Assembly (NCBI GenBank): GCA_006384855.1
Contig: VCJN01001730.1
Coordinates: 248,001 to 312,000 of the forward strand
Length of the DNA stretch: 64,000 nt
Direction: 5' to 3'
DNA from: Tetraselmis striata
Lineage: Eukaryota; Chlorophyta; Chlorodendrophyceae; Chlorodendrales; Chlorodendraceae
In this document: positions 33,950 through 44,300 of the stretch, one piece after another
How positions within the stretch are numbered: position 1 is the stretch's first letter
Layout of the letters: each line of letters begins with the position of its first letter
Position numbers and translations under genes: made by a program
The notes under the pieces: generated by a model
Seen by the model: only the letters and a program-made list of their open reading frames with translations
What the model was told of the DNA's origin: nothing
Databases searched by the model: none

Positions 33950-35149
33950 ATGCTGAAGCACCGTCGTCGGCATCACCTGCTGCGCGCGTCGCCTCACGGC
34001 TCACCCATATTAATCGCTACGGCTCGCTTCGGCTCGCTTTACACATCCCGAAGACACCGCCCCAGCTCACATCAGCACTGTCACAGCGCGCGGCCTCATC
34101 CCCGGACGTCCGATAGCGCAATGATGTCGGACGCCCGCGTGCGGTCGTCGGCCGCGCGCACTGGCTTCACGACCTTGGTGATGTGCGTGGTGGCATTCCT
34201 CGCGGGCAGCTTGTGGGAGAAAGCGGCCAGCGGTGCGCTGCAGCGGCGTGACACAGCGGCCACCGTGGCGGCAGCGCTGGCGTCGCAGCGTGCGGAGCTT
34301 TTGCAGCAGCAGGCGAAGACGACGGCGGAGGCGGCGACCGAGACGATGAGCCACACGAAGCTTCAGCAACAGGTCGCCGCGGTCCCCGCCCCGGCGCAGG
34401 CGGTCCCCCGGGCCGCGCTGACGGCATCCCTCGAAGCCGGCGACAGCCGGCACCGCCAGCAGCTGGTGTCTATCATCGACGTGTGCGACTTCCCCCGTCC
34501 CTCGCCCGCGGTGGGGCACTACGACGCGGCCTACTTCGGGTGGCAGGTGAAGGAGAATATGAACAACGTGGGATGGCAGCGGGCGCGGCTAAAGCCCAGC
34601 CTGGAGGCGGCGCCGCGGGCGGCGGTGTTCGAGGTGGGCTGCAGCGGGGGATACACCCTGGCCAGCATCGCCGCCGGCAGCAAGCACTGCTACGAGGTCA
34701 ACGACGTCGCGGTGGCGCATGCGCAGCAGAAGCACCCGGACATCCACATGTACAAGCGCTGGGCGGACGTCCCGGACGACGCCATCGACTACGCGTACAG
34801 CTTCGACAGCTTCGAGCACCACGTCAGCCCGCTGGACAACCTGATGTGCCTGTACTCAAAGATGCGGCGCGGCGGCACGGTGCACATCGAGGTGCCGTTC
34901 GAGCACGGCAGTTTCGGCGGCTCGTCGCCCAACGTGTATGGCCGTCGGTGGCGGCCGAACGACCCCAACAACCACCTCTTCACGTGGAGCCCGCTGGTGC
35001 TGGGCAACTTTGTCCAGGCGGCGGGCTTCCGCGTCTCGGCGTGCCGCGACGGTGAGGAGATGTGGAACACGTGGAGGGCGGAGAGGCGGCAGGCGGCGCC
35101 GGGTCCGCGCGAGAAGCTGGCCGTTTGGTGCTTGGGCGTGAAGGACTAG
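33950..35149 (+). CDS. Single-exon, membrane-anchored SAM-dependent methyltransferase-like protein
   Basis: The frame has 399 codons and no intron, unlike its neighbours. A hydrophobic segment (TTLVMCVVAFLAGSLW) near residues 75-90 is followed by an Ala/Gln-rich, probably coiled stalk, a type II Golgi/ER-like layout. The catalytic region follows. AVFEVGCSGGYTLASIAAG (about 225-245) is the glycine-rich SAM loop, and IDYAYSFDSFEHHVSPLDNL (about 285-305) fits motif IV of class I methyltransferases. A C-terminal stretch has HLFTWSPLVLGNFVQAAGF, typical of the methyltransferase-11 type. The substrate is unknown; sugar or lipid O-methylation is only a guess. I use the first in-frame ATG. ATG 34,121 would give a shorter N-terminus placing the anchor about 17 residues in and is equally plausible. 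Confidence 0.8.
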   Translation: MLKHRRRHHLLRASPHGSPILIATARFGSLYTSRRHRPSSHQHCHSARPHPRTSDSAMMSDARVRSSAARTGFTTLVMCVVAFLAGSLWEKAASGALQRRDTAATVAAALASQRAELLQQQAKTTAEAATETMSHTKLQQQVAAVPAPAQAVPRAALTASLEAGDSRHRQQLVSIIDVCDFPRPSPAVGHYDAAYFGWQVKENMNNVGWQRARLKPSLEAAPRAAVFEVGCSGGYTLASIAAGSKHCYEVNDVAVAHAQQKHPDIHMYKRWADVPDDAIDYAYSFDSFEHHVSPLDNLMCLYSKMRRGGTVHIEVPFEHGSFGGSSPNVYGRRWRPNDPNNHLFTWSPLVLGNFVQAAGFRVSACRDGEEMWNTWRAERRQAAPGPREKLAVWCLGVKD

Positions 35150-37262
35150 CAGGGCGCGGCCCGGCCAAACAGGCAGGGAGCTAAACAGTGAGCAGGGGCG
35201 TGCTGACAAACGTTAAAGAGTGTGCAATTGTTACACTTGAGCCGCAACTGGGTGCAATGCACTGGGGCTGCTTCAGAGGTCTGCAGCTTCACTGGGATAG
35301 ACAACTCCCTTCGTGTGTCTGACTAAGTAACTGCTCGCGCCATTTACTAGAAAGCCAGCGACACGCCGACTGCAGCTAGCCAATGCCGACTGCAAGAACG
35401 CATGATGTTCTCATGGAATTATAAATTGTACCGCAGCGACCGGCGCAGGCGTCGTGGGCTGCATGGATACGTCCGGCCCCTGAAAGCGACCCCTTATAGC
35501 CCATCTGGGGATATTCTCTCCGTGTAATATTGTCAGGCGCATGCACGCTACTCTGAATAAGCTATCCATCGATCATTAAGGCGCCCACGGATGCCTGCGG
35601 TCCCAGCCTAAGTTGGTGTATGTCCGTGTAGACTCCTGACATGCAGGGAGCTGGTACGCACAAACCTTCACCTGGATGCAATCCGGGTGGCAGTCAGAGT
35701 GCGATAGCATCCCAGCACCACTGCATTCCGCTGTTTCAGCAAATGTGTGTCTCCGTCACAACTCCCACGAGGTCGTGCAACCAACGTGCAGATGGGGATT
35801 CGCAGGCTAGCCGCAGGAGACAACTCACAGCCCCAGAGTTGGCTCACTGGAAATGCGCCTGCTCCATGCAATTGCTGCGCGGCGCCACAATCAAGACCAT
35901 AGACAGGCCCGGGGCAAAGATTGTATTCAAGCCCACCCCGCTGTGTTCATAGTCATACATACAGGATACAGTATGGTAGATGTTGTTAGTGACCTTGACA
36001 ATACCATTTCATACCTAAGGTGGCGCTGACCGCCGCGATCCAGCCAGGCCTCCTTGCTGTTGACAGCATTTACTCTTCTGCAATGGCTGCCAATGGGTAA
36101 AACAGGCAGGGTGCGTCAATCACACTGCCGTCACGCGCCCATCAAGCGAGCTACCTAGCTGCACACTGGGTCTCCGAAGTTACAGCTGCCTTCCCGCTTC
36201 CCAAACAGGCGACTCTTTGGCCACAGTGAGTGCAAATGCAGCGAGACAGGTAAGCTGCATGACACAATCAGGGGTGTTGCAGCCGGCCGGGGGACTTGAG
36301 TTGTCATGCTCTGCATGATCGTTGAAAGGCGTGCGCAGGCAGCATGATGGGCAGTCCGGCCGGAGGGTTGTGTTCCGCATGTTGAGGTGTGCTAACAAAT
36401 GCACGAATTCACGACAAATGCCACTGAGTATTCACCGCTTACCTACACACCTAGCAACACGAGGCACCCGTGCTCTATTGTATGCGAAATCATAATTAGA
36501 ATACTCTGTGTGCTGAGATATTATTGGGACAGTATATGGTATGGTATGGTGTGGTCAAATCCGCTTGCCACCTTGCCACCATCAGATGCCTGGCGGGGGT
36601 AGCTAAAGGGCGTCGTCCAGCCCCTATTGGGTGCCTCGCTGCAGCCCTGAGGTCAGTACATATTGATATGGGCAAGACTACACGAGTATGACACGAGCAC
36701 GACCAACATCAGCGCAGCGGGGAAGGATCCATGCGTGCTGACACAATGTGCGTCTGACGAGCATGGTGATCCTGACACCTCCATCCGGTGGTAGTGCAGA
36801 CCAGCACATAATTATTCCTCCGAACCAAATTTTACAGCGAGCCAAACTGGCTGTCGTGTCCCACGCACATGCGGCAGTGTCGAGGTGTGGCTTATGGTCA
36901 CTCACATCCCTGGTGTGGACGGGGTGCTGCGCATAGACTACATTTCTGAGGCATTTATCATGTGTGCGCATGGCGATCTTGCCACACACCACACAGCGAG
37001 CCAATAAACCTATGCATCAGACGTGATGGGGGGGGGGGGGGGGAATGGAGATGCAGGAGGCATTGGCCGACAGTCAGCGGAGAGAAAGGCGTCAGAATAC
37101 GCAGCTAACGGCGGGCCCTCAGAACAACTGAGCTTGGGCGGTAGACCGGCAAGTTGACACATTGTGATTCATTCTCAATTTTATCAATCTCGGTCGGTCG
37201 TCTCGGAATTTCATCAACCCTATCGAACGAAGGCTTCAGTTTGTAGGCGGTAACACACCTAC
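35150..37262. other. Intergenic region, no gene recognised
   Basis: The first 400 bp are probably the methyltransferase 3' UTR. Frames on both strands are short and without motif. A G run of about 16 starts at 37,027, and a TATGG repeat lies at about 36,534-36,552. Confidence 0.45.
35523..35527 (+). terminator. TGTAA polyadenylation signal of the methyltransferase gene
   Basis: TGTAA lies about 375 bp after the stop codon and is the first clear match downstream. Confidence 0.4.
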
Positions 37263-37530
37263 TCACTCCTCTGCGAGAATCCTGGCATATTCTTCCTCAC
37301 CAAGTACAAAAATCAGGTGCTGCTTCAAGTGATGCAGCGGGTGGGTTGATGCAATCTGCCGGCACGGCAGCTTGTGCCCTGACCGCCAATGGCTCCTTTG
37401 GCAATCTACGGAGCAGTAGACCACATTGTGGCAGCCGGAACACACCCTCTGCTGGACTGCAAGCAACGGGGGCGCACTGCGCCCCCCCCCCCGCTCCCCC
37501 CGCTGCATGTCGGCTGCCCCGCAACGGGCT
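37263..37530 (-). CDS. C-terminal MYND-type zinc finger, partial gene
   Basis: On the minus strand, CSGCHNVVYCSVDCQRSHW followed by GHKLPC gives the second half of a MYND finger: C-x2-C, YC-x3-C, then H-x3-C. The first Cys pair is only half visible (one Cys in AARCGAAD about 25 residues upstream), so either an intron interrupts this part or the finger is damaged. The chain ends LGEEEYARILAEE with TGA at 37,263-37,265. MYND fingers bind proline-rich partners and occur in SMYD methyltransferases and many algal proteins of unknown role. No upstream domain could be joined to it. Confidence 0.5.
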
Positions 37531-38899
37531 GCCCGGACCCAGGGCCATGTGCGCCGTCTCCATCGATACCGAGGCCACGAGCCGTCAGTTGGGCCAACGA
37601 CGATTAGAGCTCGAGCAGTATTGTAGACTGAGAATGCATGTCTGCTTGACGAGATTCGAGCATCGGCTCGGCGACGGGGTCTTCACCATCTAGCAAGGTG
37701 ACGCACGTACGTACGGATGAGAATAACACACACGGATGGTGAGCCGGGTGTGGTCTTTAAACAATCTGTGACCTTGCCCGCAACAGGTTACGGGACAGTT
37801 AATCGCTGTAGTGACACTGGAAGATGGCGGCAGGCTCAGCTGTTGCGGCTGCTGGTTTTATTTTGTCTACTCGTGCTACCTACTGCACACGAAGGGGCGC
37901 AGCGACGGGTTAGCGACTAACTCGTAACCCGTACCACTTAACATCGAACGTAGCCGGAAAAGCGGTTTGGGAAGGAGGAAACCCCATAAACTAATATAGA
38001 CAACAACGGGCGAGTGCAGGGGGCGCGGATGATGATATGGCGCTGCTATGGAGAAGGAGCTAACAATGTCGCGACTACTCGGTGCGATGCTGCGACCCAA
38101 TAATCTGAGCCCCACCGGGCGACACTAGTACTTAAGGTAATTGTGGAAGAACTCTATAGTCGCTATGAACTACACGTACGGGCCCCGCGGCCCGGCGCTA
38201 AGAGGGTTCTGCTTAAATGTAGGCTTTTTCCTTCCCCAGTACTTTCCGTGCATTCTCTTTATTGAGATATCAAGCTCGAAAATAAAGGGTGCCGATTGGG
38301 CTTGGATGTCATCATCCGATATTGTAGAGCTTGAATACCCGTCTGAACCGGGCCGAGGACCACACCACAGGACTGTACGAGGTACTGTCCCAACACTCTT
38401 GACGCTCTCCCTGTAACCAAAAAGATAAGTACTACACGTACTGGTATGAGTACCGTCAGGCATGAGGGGGCGTATCGCAGGAGTCATGGCCGTTCTCGCT
38501 TTCGGCGACGACCCGCACGACCGACTAGTCGTATGAGACGAGCAGCAGCAGCAGCACCCAGTATACCCCCCCCCCCCCCCCCCCACTCCCCCCTCTACCC
38601 CCTCGGGGGCAGCTCCCTCCATTTGCAGGAGAGGCCAGCCGTCACGGCGCGCCCTCGGGCTACAGCCCCGTGGCTCGCTGTCGGTGATAAACGCCGCTAG
38701 CGCCGAGCACGACAGCGGCGGCAGCAGCGCTCTCGTCACCGGCTTACCGCAGCCGTCCGACTGCCCGGCTACCCGCACCGCGGGGGGCGCGAACCCCAGG
38801 CAGCGCACAGAGACGCGGTCGGGCGAGGCCTTGGAGCAGTTGGATCAGGGAGGGGCGCAAGCGGGCGGGAACGGCAGCCGGCCGCTAACTCGCGACACA
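37531..38899. other. Region between the MYND fragment and the kinase gene
   Basis: No certain gene. A long minus frame at 38,170-38,808 contains a Cys run from a GCA repeat and shows no domain. CAGCAG repeats lie near 38,540 and a C run at about 38,569-38,584. The frame of the kinase gene is open upstream to 38,684, so an earlier non-ATG or spliced start cannot be excluded. Confidence 0.4.
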
Positions 38900-41366
38900 A
38901 TGACGAAGGAGCGAGTGAGTCCCCCCCCCCCCCCCCCCCCCCCAAACACACACACAGTTCAGGGTATATATACCTTGTCCCCCCCCCCCCCCCCCCCTCG
39001 CCCGCGCCTCCCGAAAAGGGACAGGAAAATCCCTTGCGCGCGCCCGCTTCTCTCGCCGTCTTTGCGCGGCACGGTCGGAGGCCATGGCCGGAGGGGCACC
39101 GGTGAGCCGACACGGGCCGCGGCTGACCCTGCCGTCGGCGCGATCCTGTGGGATGATGGCTCTTTCGCCGCTGCCGCTCTCTTTGGCCTATGCGGCCGGT
39201 GATGTGGCGTTTCTAATAACCCACCCTCCCCCCCCCCCCCGCCCCCCCCCCCCCCCCCCAAAAGGACGTGTCGGATAAATATGAAGTACGGGAGCAAATC
39301 GGCAAAGGGGCCTTTGGCGCGGCGATGCTGGTCATCAACCGCGAGGATAAGCAGGAGTACGAAACCCCTCCCCCCCTCCCGCCCCATGGTGGTCAGACCC
39401 CAGGCAGTAAACCCCAAGATGTGCTCATGTGGATCTTTCCTATCCTCTCTGCTCGCCTTGTTGCTTGGCAGGTACGTCATGAAGCGGGTGCGGCTTGCGC
39501 GGCAGACGGACTGGCAACGCAAGGCGTCCTTCCAGGAAATGGAGCTGGTGAGGCGACAGGCAGCGGCTAGGGTATGCATGCACGCAGGCGCAGCGTGGAG
39601 CAAAGCTATCTGACTGAGCTGCGACCCGCCCCCACCTTCCCCCCGGTGCGCTGCAGGTGGGCTCGCTGCAGCACCCCTTCATTGTGCCGCACGTGGAGAG
39701 CTGGGTGGACCGCGGGCACACCATCAACACGGTGTACCACTACTGCTCCGCGGGGGACCTGGGCACGCTGCTGCAGAGGACGCAGCGCCAGGGCAAGAAG
39801 TTCTCGGAGGAGCAGCTGAAGACGTGGCTGTGCCAGGTGCCCTCCCCGCCCCTGTGCCTCGCCGTAACACTGCCCCCCCCCCCCCCCCCCCCCCTCTCCT
39901 TCAACGCCTCGCATCATTTCTGACATGTTGCTGCCCCCACTTCCTACCGTCACCCCCCACCTCCCCTTCCCCCCCACCCCACTTCCCGGTGTAGTCCCTG
40001 CTGGCGCTGGACTACATGCACAAGAAAAACGTGCTGCACCGGGACATCAAAAGCACCAACCTGTTCATCACCGAGGAGGCACGCTGCCGCTCATCCGCCA
40101 GCCCGCCTGCCATGCGCACCTCCCCCACAGCCTCGCTCAGTGTCCCACCTAAAGGCGCGGCATGCTGCCCGTCTGGTACGTGCAGGGCAACATCATGATC
40201 GGCGACTTTGGGCTGGCGACCTTCCGCGACGGCGGCGACGAGGACGACCAGTCCATTGTGGGCACGCCGCACTACATGTCCCCCGAGCTACTGTCCAAGA
40301 AAAACTACAGCTTCAAGGCGGACATCTGGTGAGGCGGGCCCTGAAAGGGGGGGCGGGGGGGGGGGGTTCCAGATGAGATGGGCCTGAGGAGGGCAGGGAC
40401 GGGTGAGGGTGTGGAAGGGCCAGGTGGAGGCGGCCGGCGCGTCATGGCGGCAGCATGACATGGCAGCCTGGGCGCGCTTCTGAGAGCCGGCTGGCTGTGC
40501 CGCGTGGCTGCCCAGGTCGCTGGGGTGCGTCATGTACGAGCTCACCGCGCAGAGGCCCGCCTTCACAGCCTTCAACCTGCAGGGTGCCCCCCCCCCCCCC
40601 CCCCTTCCCCCAACACCCCACCCCCCGCGCGCGCCTTCTGCCCCCTCTGAGCCCTGCAACCTCTGCCGCCCCTCGCCCCTTCTGCCCTCCTGAGCAGCCC
40701 CCCCCCCCCCCCCCCCCCCCCCCTTGCGGCGCGTGCGCAGGGCTGATCCGCAAGATTAAGACCAGCAAGCTGGTTCCCATCACCAGCGGCTACTCGGACG
40801 GGTACCTCAGTATCCTGAAAAGGTGAACACACACGAAAGGATGCATACACATGCGTATGTGCATGCGTCTACTCCGACGTGACTGTGATTGTGTGAGAGG
40901 GGGGGGGGGGGGGGGGAGGGGGGGGGGGGGGGGGGGGGGGGGTAGACAGTTGTACAAGTACGCGGATCCAAGTACAGCGAAGTTGGTATCTGAACGTTGC
41001 GTGCATGTGACATCTTGCGAACATCGAAAATGCTCGAGCATCCCTGCGTGTAGATCCGCCGAAATGCCTGTGCGAGCTGTTCCATTTGCGAAGCAACAAC
41101 ATCCGTCATCTGGTAGCTCGCTGCATGTGAGGGGGTGGCCAGGCTGGCGTGGGTTGGTCAGGAATCAGGAGGGGTGGGCTCGATCGGCATAGGAGATGCT
41201 GCGCTTGAGAGGCGCCCGGCTTACGTTCGTGCTGGGCTGGCGTCGCAGCATGCTACGGAAGAAGCCCAGCCAGCGGCCGTCGGCGGACGAGCTGCTGCGG
41301 AGCCCCGCGCTGTACGGCACCCTGCTGGCGACGCTCAAGACGGCGGTGGAGATCCAGCCGGGAGTG
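38900..41366 (+). other. Kinase domain of the NEK-CAP-Gly protein (exons 1-9)
   Basis: YEVREQIGKGAFGAAMLV is the P-loop. The spliced EYVMKRVRLARQ supplies the ATP-site Lys. YCSAGDLGTLLQ is the hinge, LHRDIKSTNLFIT the catalytic loop, MIGDFGLAT the DFG and VGTPHYMSPELL the activation segment end, in the wording typical of NEKs. WSLGCVMYELTAQRPAF and KSMLRKKPSQRPSADELL close the fold. HRD, DFG, Lys and the APE-equivalent Glu are all present, so activity is expected. The catalytic and DFG loops are on different exons, separated by a GC-AG intron. Confidence 0.88.
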
Positions 41367-44300
41367 GTGCGCCCAGGGGCATAGCCCCCTTCCGCGGGGC
41401 TCCCCTCTTGTGCCCTATCATGCTCAGACTCCCCAACTATGTGAGGCGCTGCTGCTGAGGGCCTTGTGGGCGGCGGCAGGCGCTGCCGGAGGTGGCGGGG
41501 TCGGCAGAGGAGGCGGCGATGGCGGCAGTGAAACAGCGCCTGGAGGAGGAGGAGGAGGAGGAGAGTCAGAGCAACGAGTACAGCGGGGCGTCGGAGGACG
41601 GCGAGGGGGCGAGCTCCCATGTCGAAGCGGTGGCAGAGGAGCTGGCGCGGAAGGTAGTGGGGCGGAAGGGGGCTTTAGCTTTGGCGATCTGTACATATCA
41701 TCTCGTGTCATATGCACATAGCTCTGAGATGGGTGACATTGGGCTGTCTGCCTGGCTGTAACCTCTCATGACCCCCGCGTCGTCCCCGCAGATCAACATG
41801 GGCGACTTGAACATGGACTCGCCAGTGGAGGAGCCGCTGCCCAAGAAGGCAAGGCCGCCGTCGCTGCTGTTGCTGCAGCGCCCTCACCCCCCGCCCCCCC
41901 CCCCCCTCCCAACCTTTCCCAACCCAGCCAATGCCTGGTGCTCCATTGGTATCGAGTTGACCCTCTTAAGACCCTAACGAAGCCCGTTGGGGCCGGCCCC
42001 CATCTGGCTTGGCTCCCCCCTCGGTGGCTAAGTGATGCGCCTGTCTGTCCCCCCTGGCAGCAGGCGGCGCCCCCGCGCTCCGTGTCGCCCAACCCGATGG
42101 CGCGGCGCTCGCCCCGCGGCGCCTCCCCCACCAGCCCAGGCCGCGCGGCGCGGAAGGCGTCCCCGCAGCCCGCGCGAGGCGCTTCGCCGCAGCCCGCGCG
42201 CGCCGCAGACCCGCCGGCGCGGCAGCCGTGGGGGCGCGCGTCGCCGCGAGCTGTCACCCCACCGCGCACCGCGTGGGGCAATGTGAGCCTCCCCCCCTCC
42301 TCCCCGCCCGGCCCCGGCCACGGCCCCCTTCTCACCCAACATCTGCGGTAACTGGGTGGGTGAGTGGGTGACTCCCGCTCCTGATGGGGAGGAATGGTGT
42401 GGTGGTAACGGAGGGGGTCGCGCTTTGTAGGTCTGAAGCCGAGCCTGCGGATTTCCAGCAGTTGACATGCATGGTAGTTGACATGCACGCATGTGTACGG
42501 GCCCAAATATTTCAGCTTGTGTACTCGTGCCATCGATGGATATGTTTTAAATTGAGGTGTTGTGGTTTGATAGACATACAGAACACATGTCCCCCCCCCC
42601 CCCCCCCCCCTCCGCCACCACCACACACAAGTCCATCATTTATCCACGGTGTCCATCCGCTCATATAAGGGCAGTGTCTCCCATGAGCGGCAAGTATCAG
42701 AGGCTGCGCAATGTTGTACTGTGTGGTGCGCCGGCTTGACGCTCGCTGTACTACCTGTGACAGTGAAGCAGCCGGATGACCTCCGCAGCATGCAGCCGCA
42801 GCGCGCCGCTCTCTCACTCCACAGCCCCCCCCCCCCCCCCCCCCCCACACACACACACCACCACCACTCCGCTTGACCGCCTGGACTGTCAGGACCCGCC
42901 GCAGCCGGAGCGCCGGAGCCCCAGGCACTCCCGGCCCACCACGCCCCCCCGGCAGGGCGCCACAGACGGCGACCGCATCTTTGCGCAGAAGCCGTCGGGT
43001 CTCAGCCCCCGCGTCGCCAGCAGCAGCGGCCTCACAGCCGCTCGGTGCCAGGTGGGCAGCATAGCCCCCCCCCCCCCCTGCGTACCAAAGACGCTGCACA
43101 CCGCGCTGCGCAGGCGCTCCTTGCCGGCGAACAGACGGATGTGCTGGTGCATGCACAACCCTGCGCATCTTTTCCCGGCACCACCAAATGAGGCGCACTC
43201 AGAGACGTTCCCCCCAGTGCTCCATCCGCACTGCTGCGTTTCCGTGCAAGTTGTTTTTCCCCATCAAAACACATACGTACATGCGGCGGGCGATGTGGTA
43301 CTGAGAACACTGCGAATGAGAGCCTGCCCTCCCTCCCCCTGTTGGAGGTCAAATGTAGACAAATGTATAGCAGAGCTGCATCGAATGTTCTGATTGGTTG
43401 CATGTACCCCAATCTGAGGCTTATCATAACGTTTTCATAGGCGCGTCGTCATCCGTACGTACATTCAAACATATGCACACACATAATCATGCGGGCATGG
43501 CACGAGAGGCACCATGAGTCAGTGTTTTCGTTCCCGCTGACCCCCTCAACCCCCCTCTCCGCTGGCTGTCCCTGTGCCGGCCGCCAGAGCCTGGAGGGCG
43601 TCGTCGCGCTCGCCAGCCGGCTGCACAGCGCTGGCCGCCTCGCGGAGCTGGGCTACTTGCTGGCCGCGACCGCCGCGCAGGTGCCCCCCCGCCCCCCTCC
43701 GGCTATAACCCTCTCTGGCTGACCACAACATGGAATGGTGCGTGCTGTACCAAGCGGAACGGAAACATGAGGAAGCCATGCGACCCGGTGCGGCTCATCG
43801 CTCCCCCCCCGCCCCCCTGCGGGAGCAGGGCAACGTGGGCGGCTGCGTGGACCCGCACACCGCGGCGGAGCGCGCGATGAGCCACCCGTACGAAACCGCC
43901 TCCCCGGAGGGCGCGCCCTTCCAGCTGGGCGACCAGGTACAGCTCGGGGGCAGCCGCGGGCAATAACCGGCATTGACATCCACCAACCCCCAAACCCCAC
44001 AATTCAATCCCGCACAGCCTCAATCAGTCACGCATTGATTATTGTGTCACAAAACTGGGGATGCCCGACGATGCAGCACCGTTGCCTACCTCCACATATG
44101 GAAACCCGTGATTTTGTGCTTTAAAGGCCCGCGCTATTTCACCATCACGGTGTAGCCGCACTTCACCCTCGTCTGTATTTCGGCCCTGGATCTCGTTCGG
44201 ATTGGCCGTTGAGGCTTTCATCCCAGTCAAAGCTCAACCTCCAGCACTACACATCGGAAAAAATCGAATTCTGATTAGGAAACCCCGAATGCCGGCGACA

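Noticed and set aside
34067-35209. Several minus-strand and alternative plus frames over the methyltransferase gene
   Set aside because: They are shadows of a GC-rich coding frame. Only the 33,950-35,149 frame has methyltransferase motifs.
38170-38808. Minus-strand frame of 212 codons
   Set aside because: It contains a Cys run from a GCA/TGC repeat and a Gly run from a C tract, shows no domain, and lies in the probable promoter region of the kinase gene.
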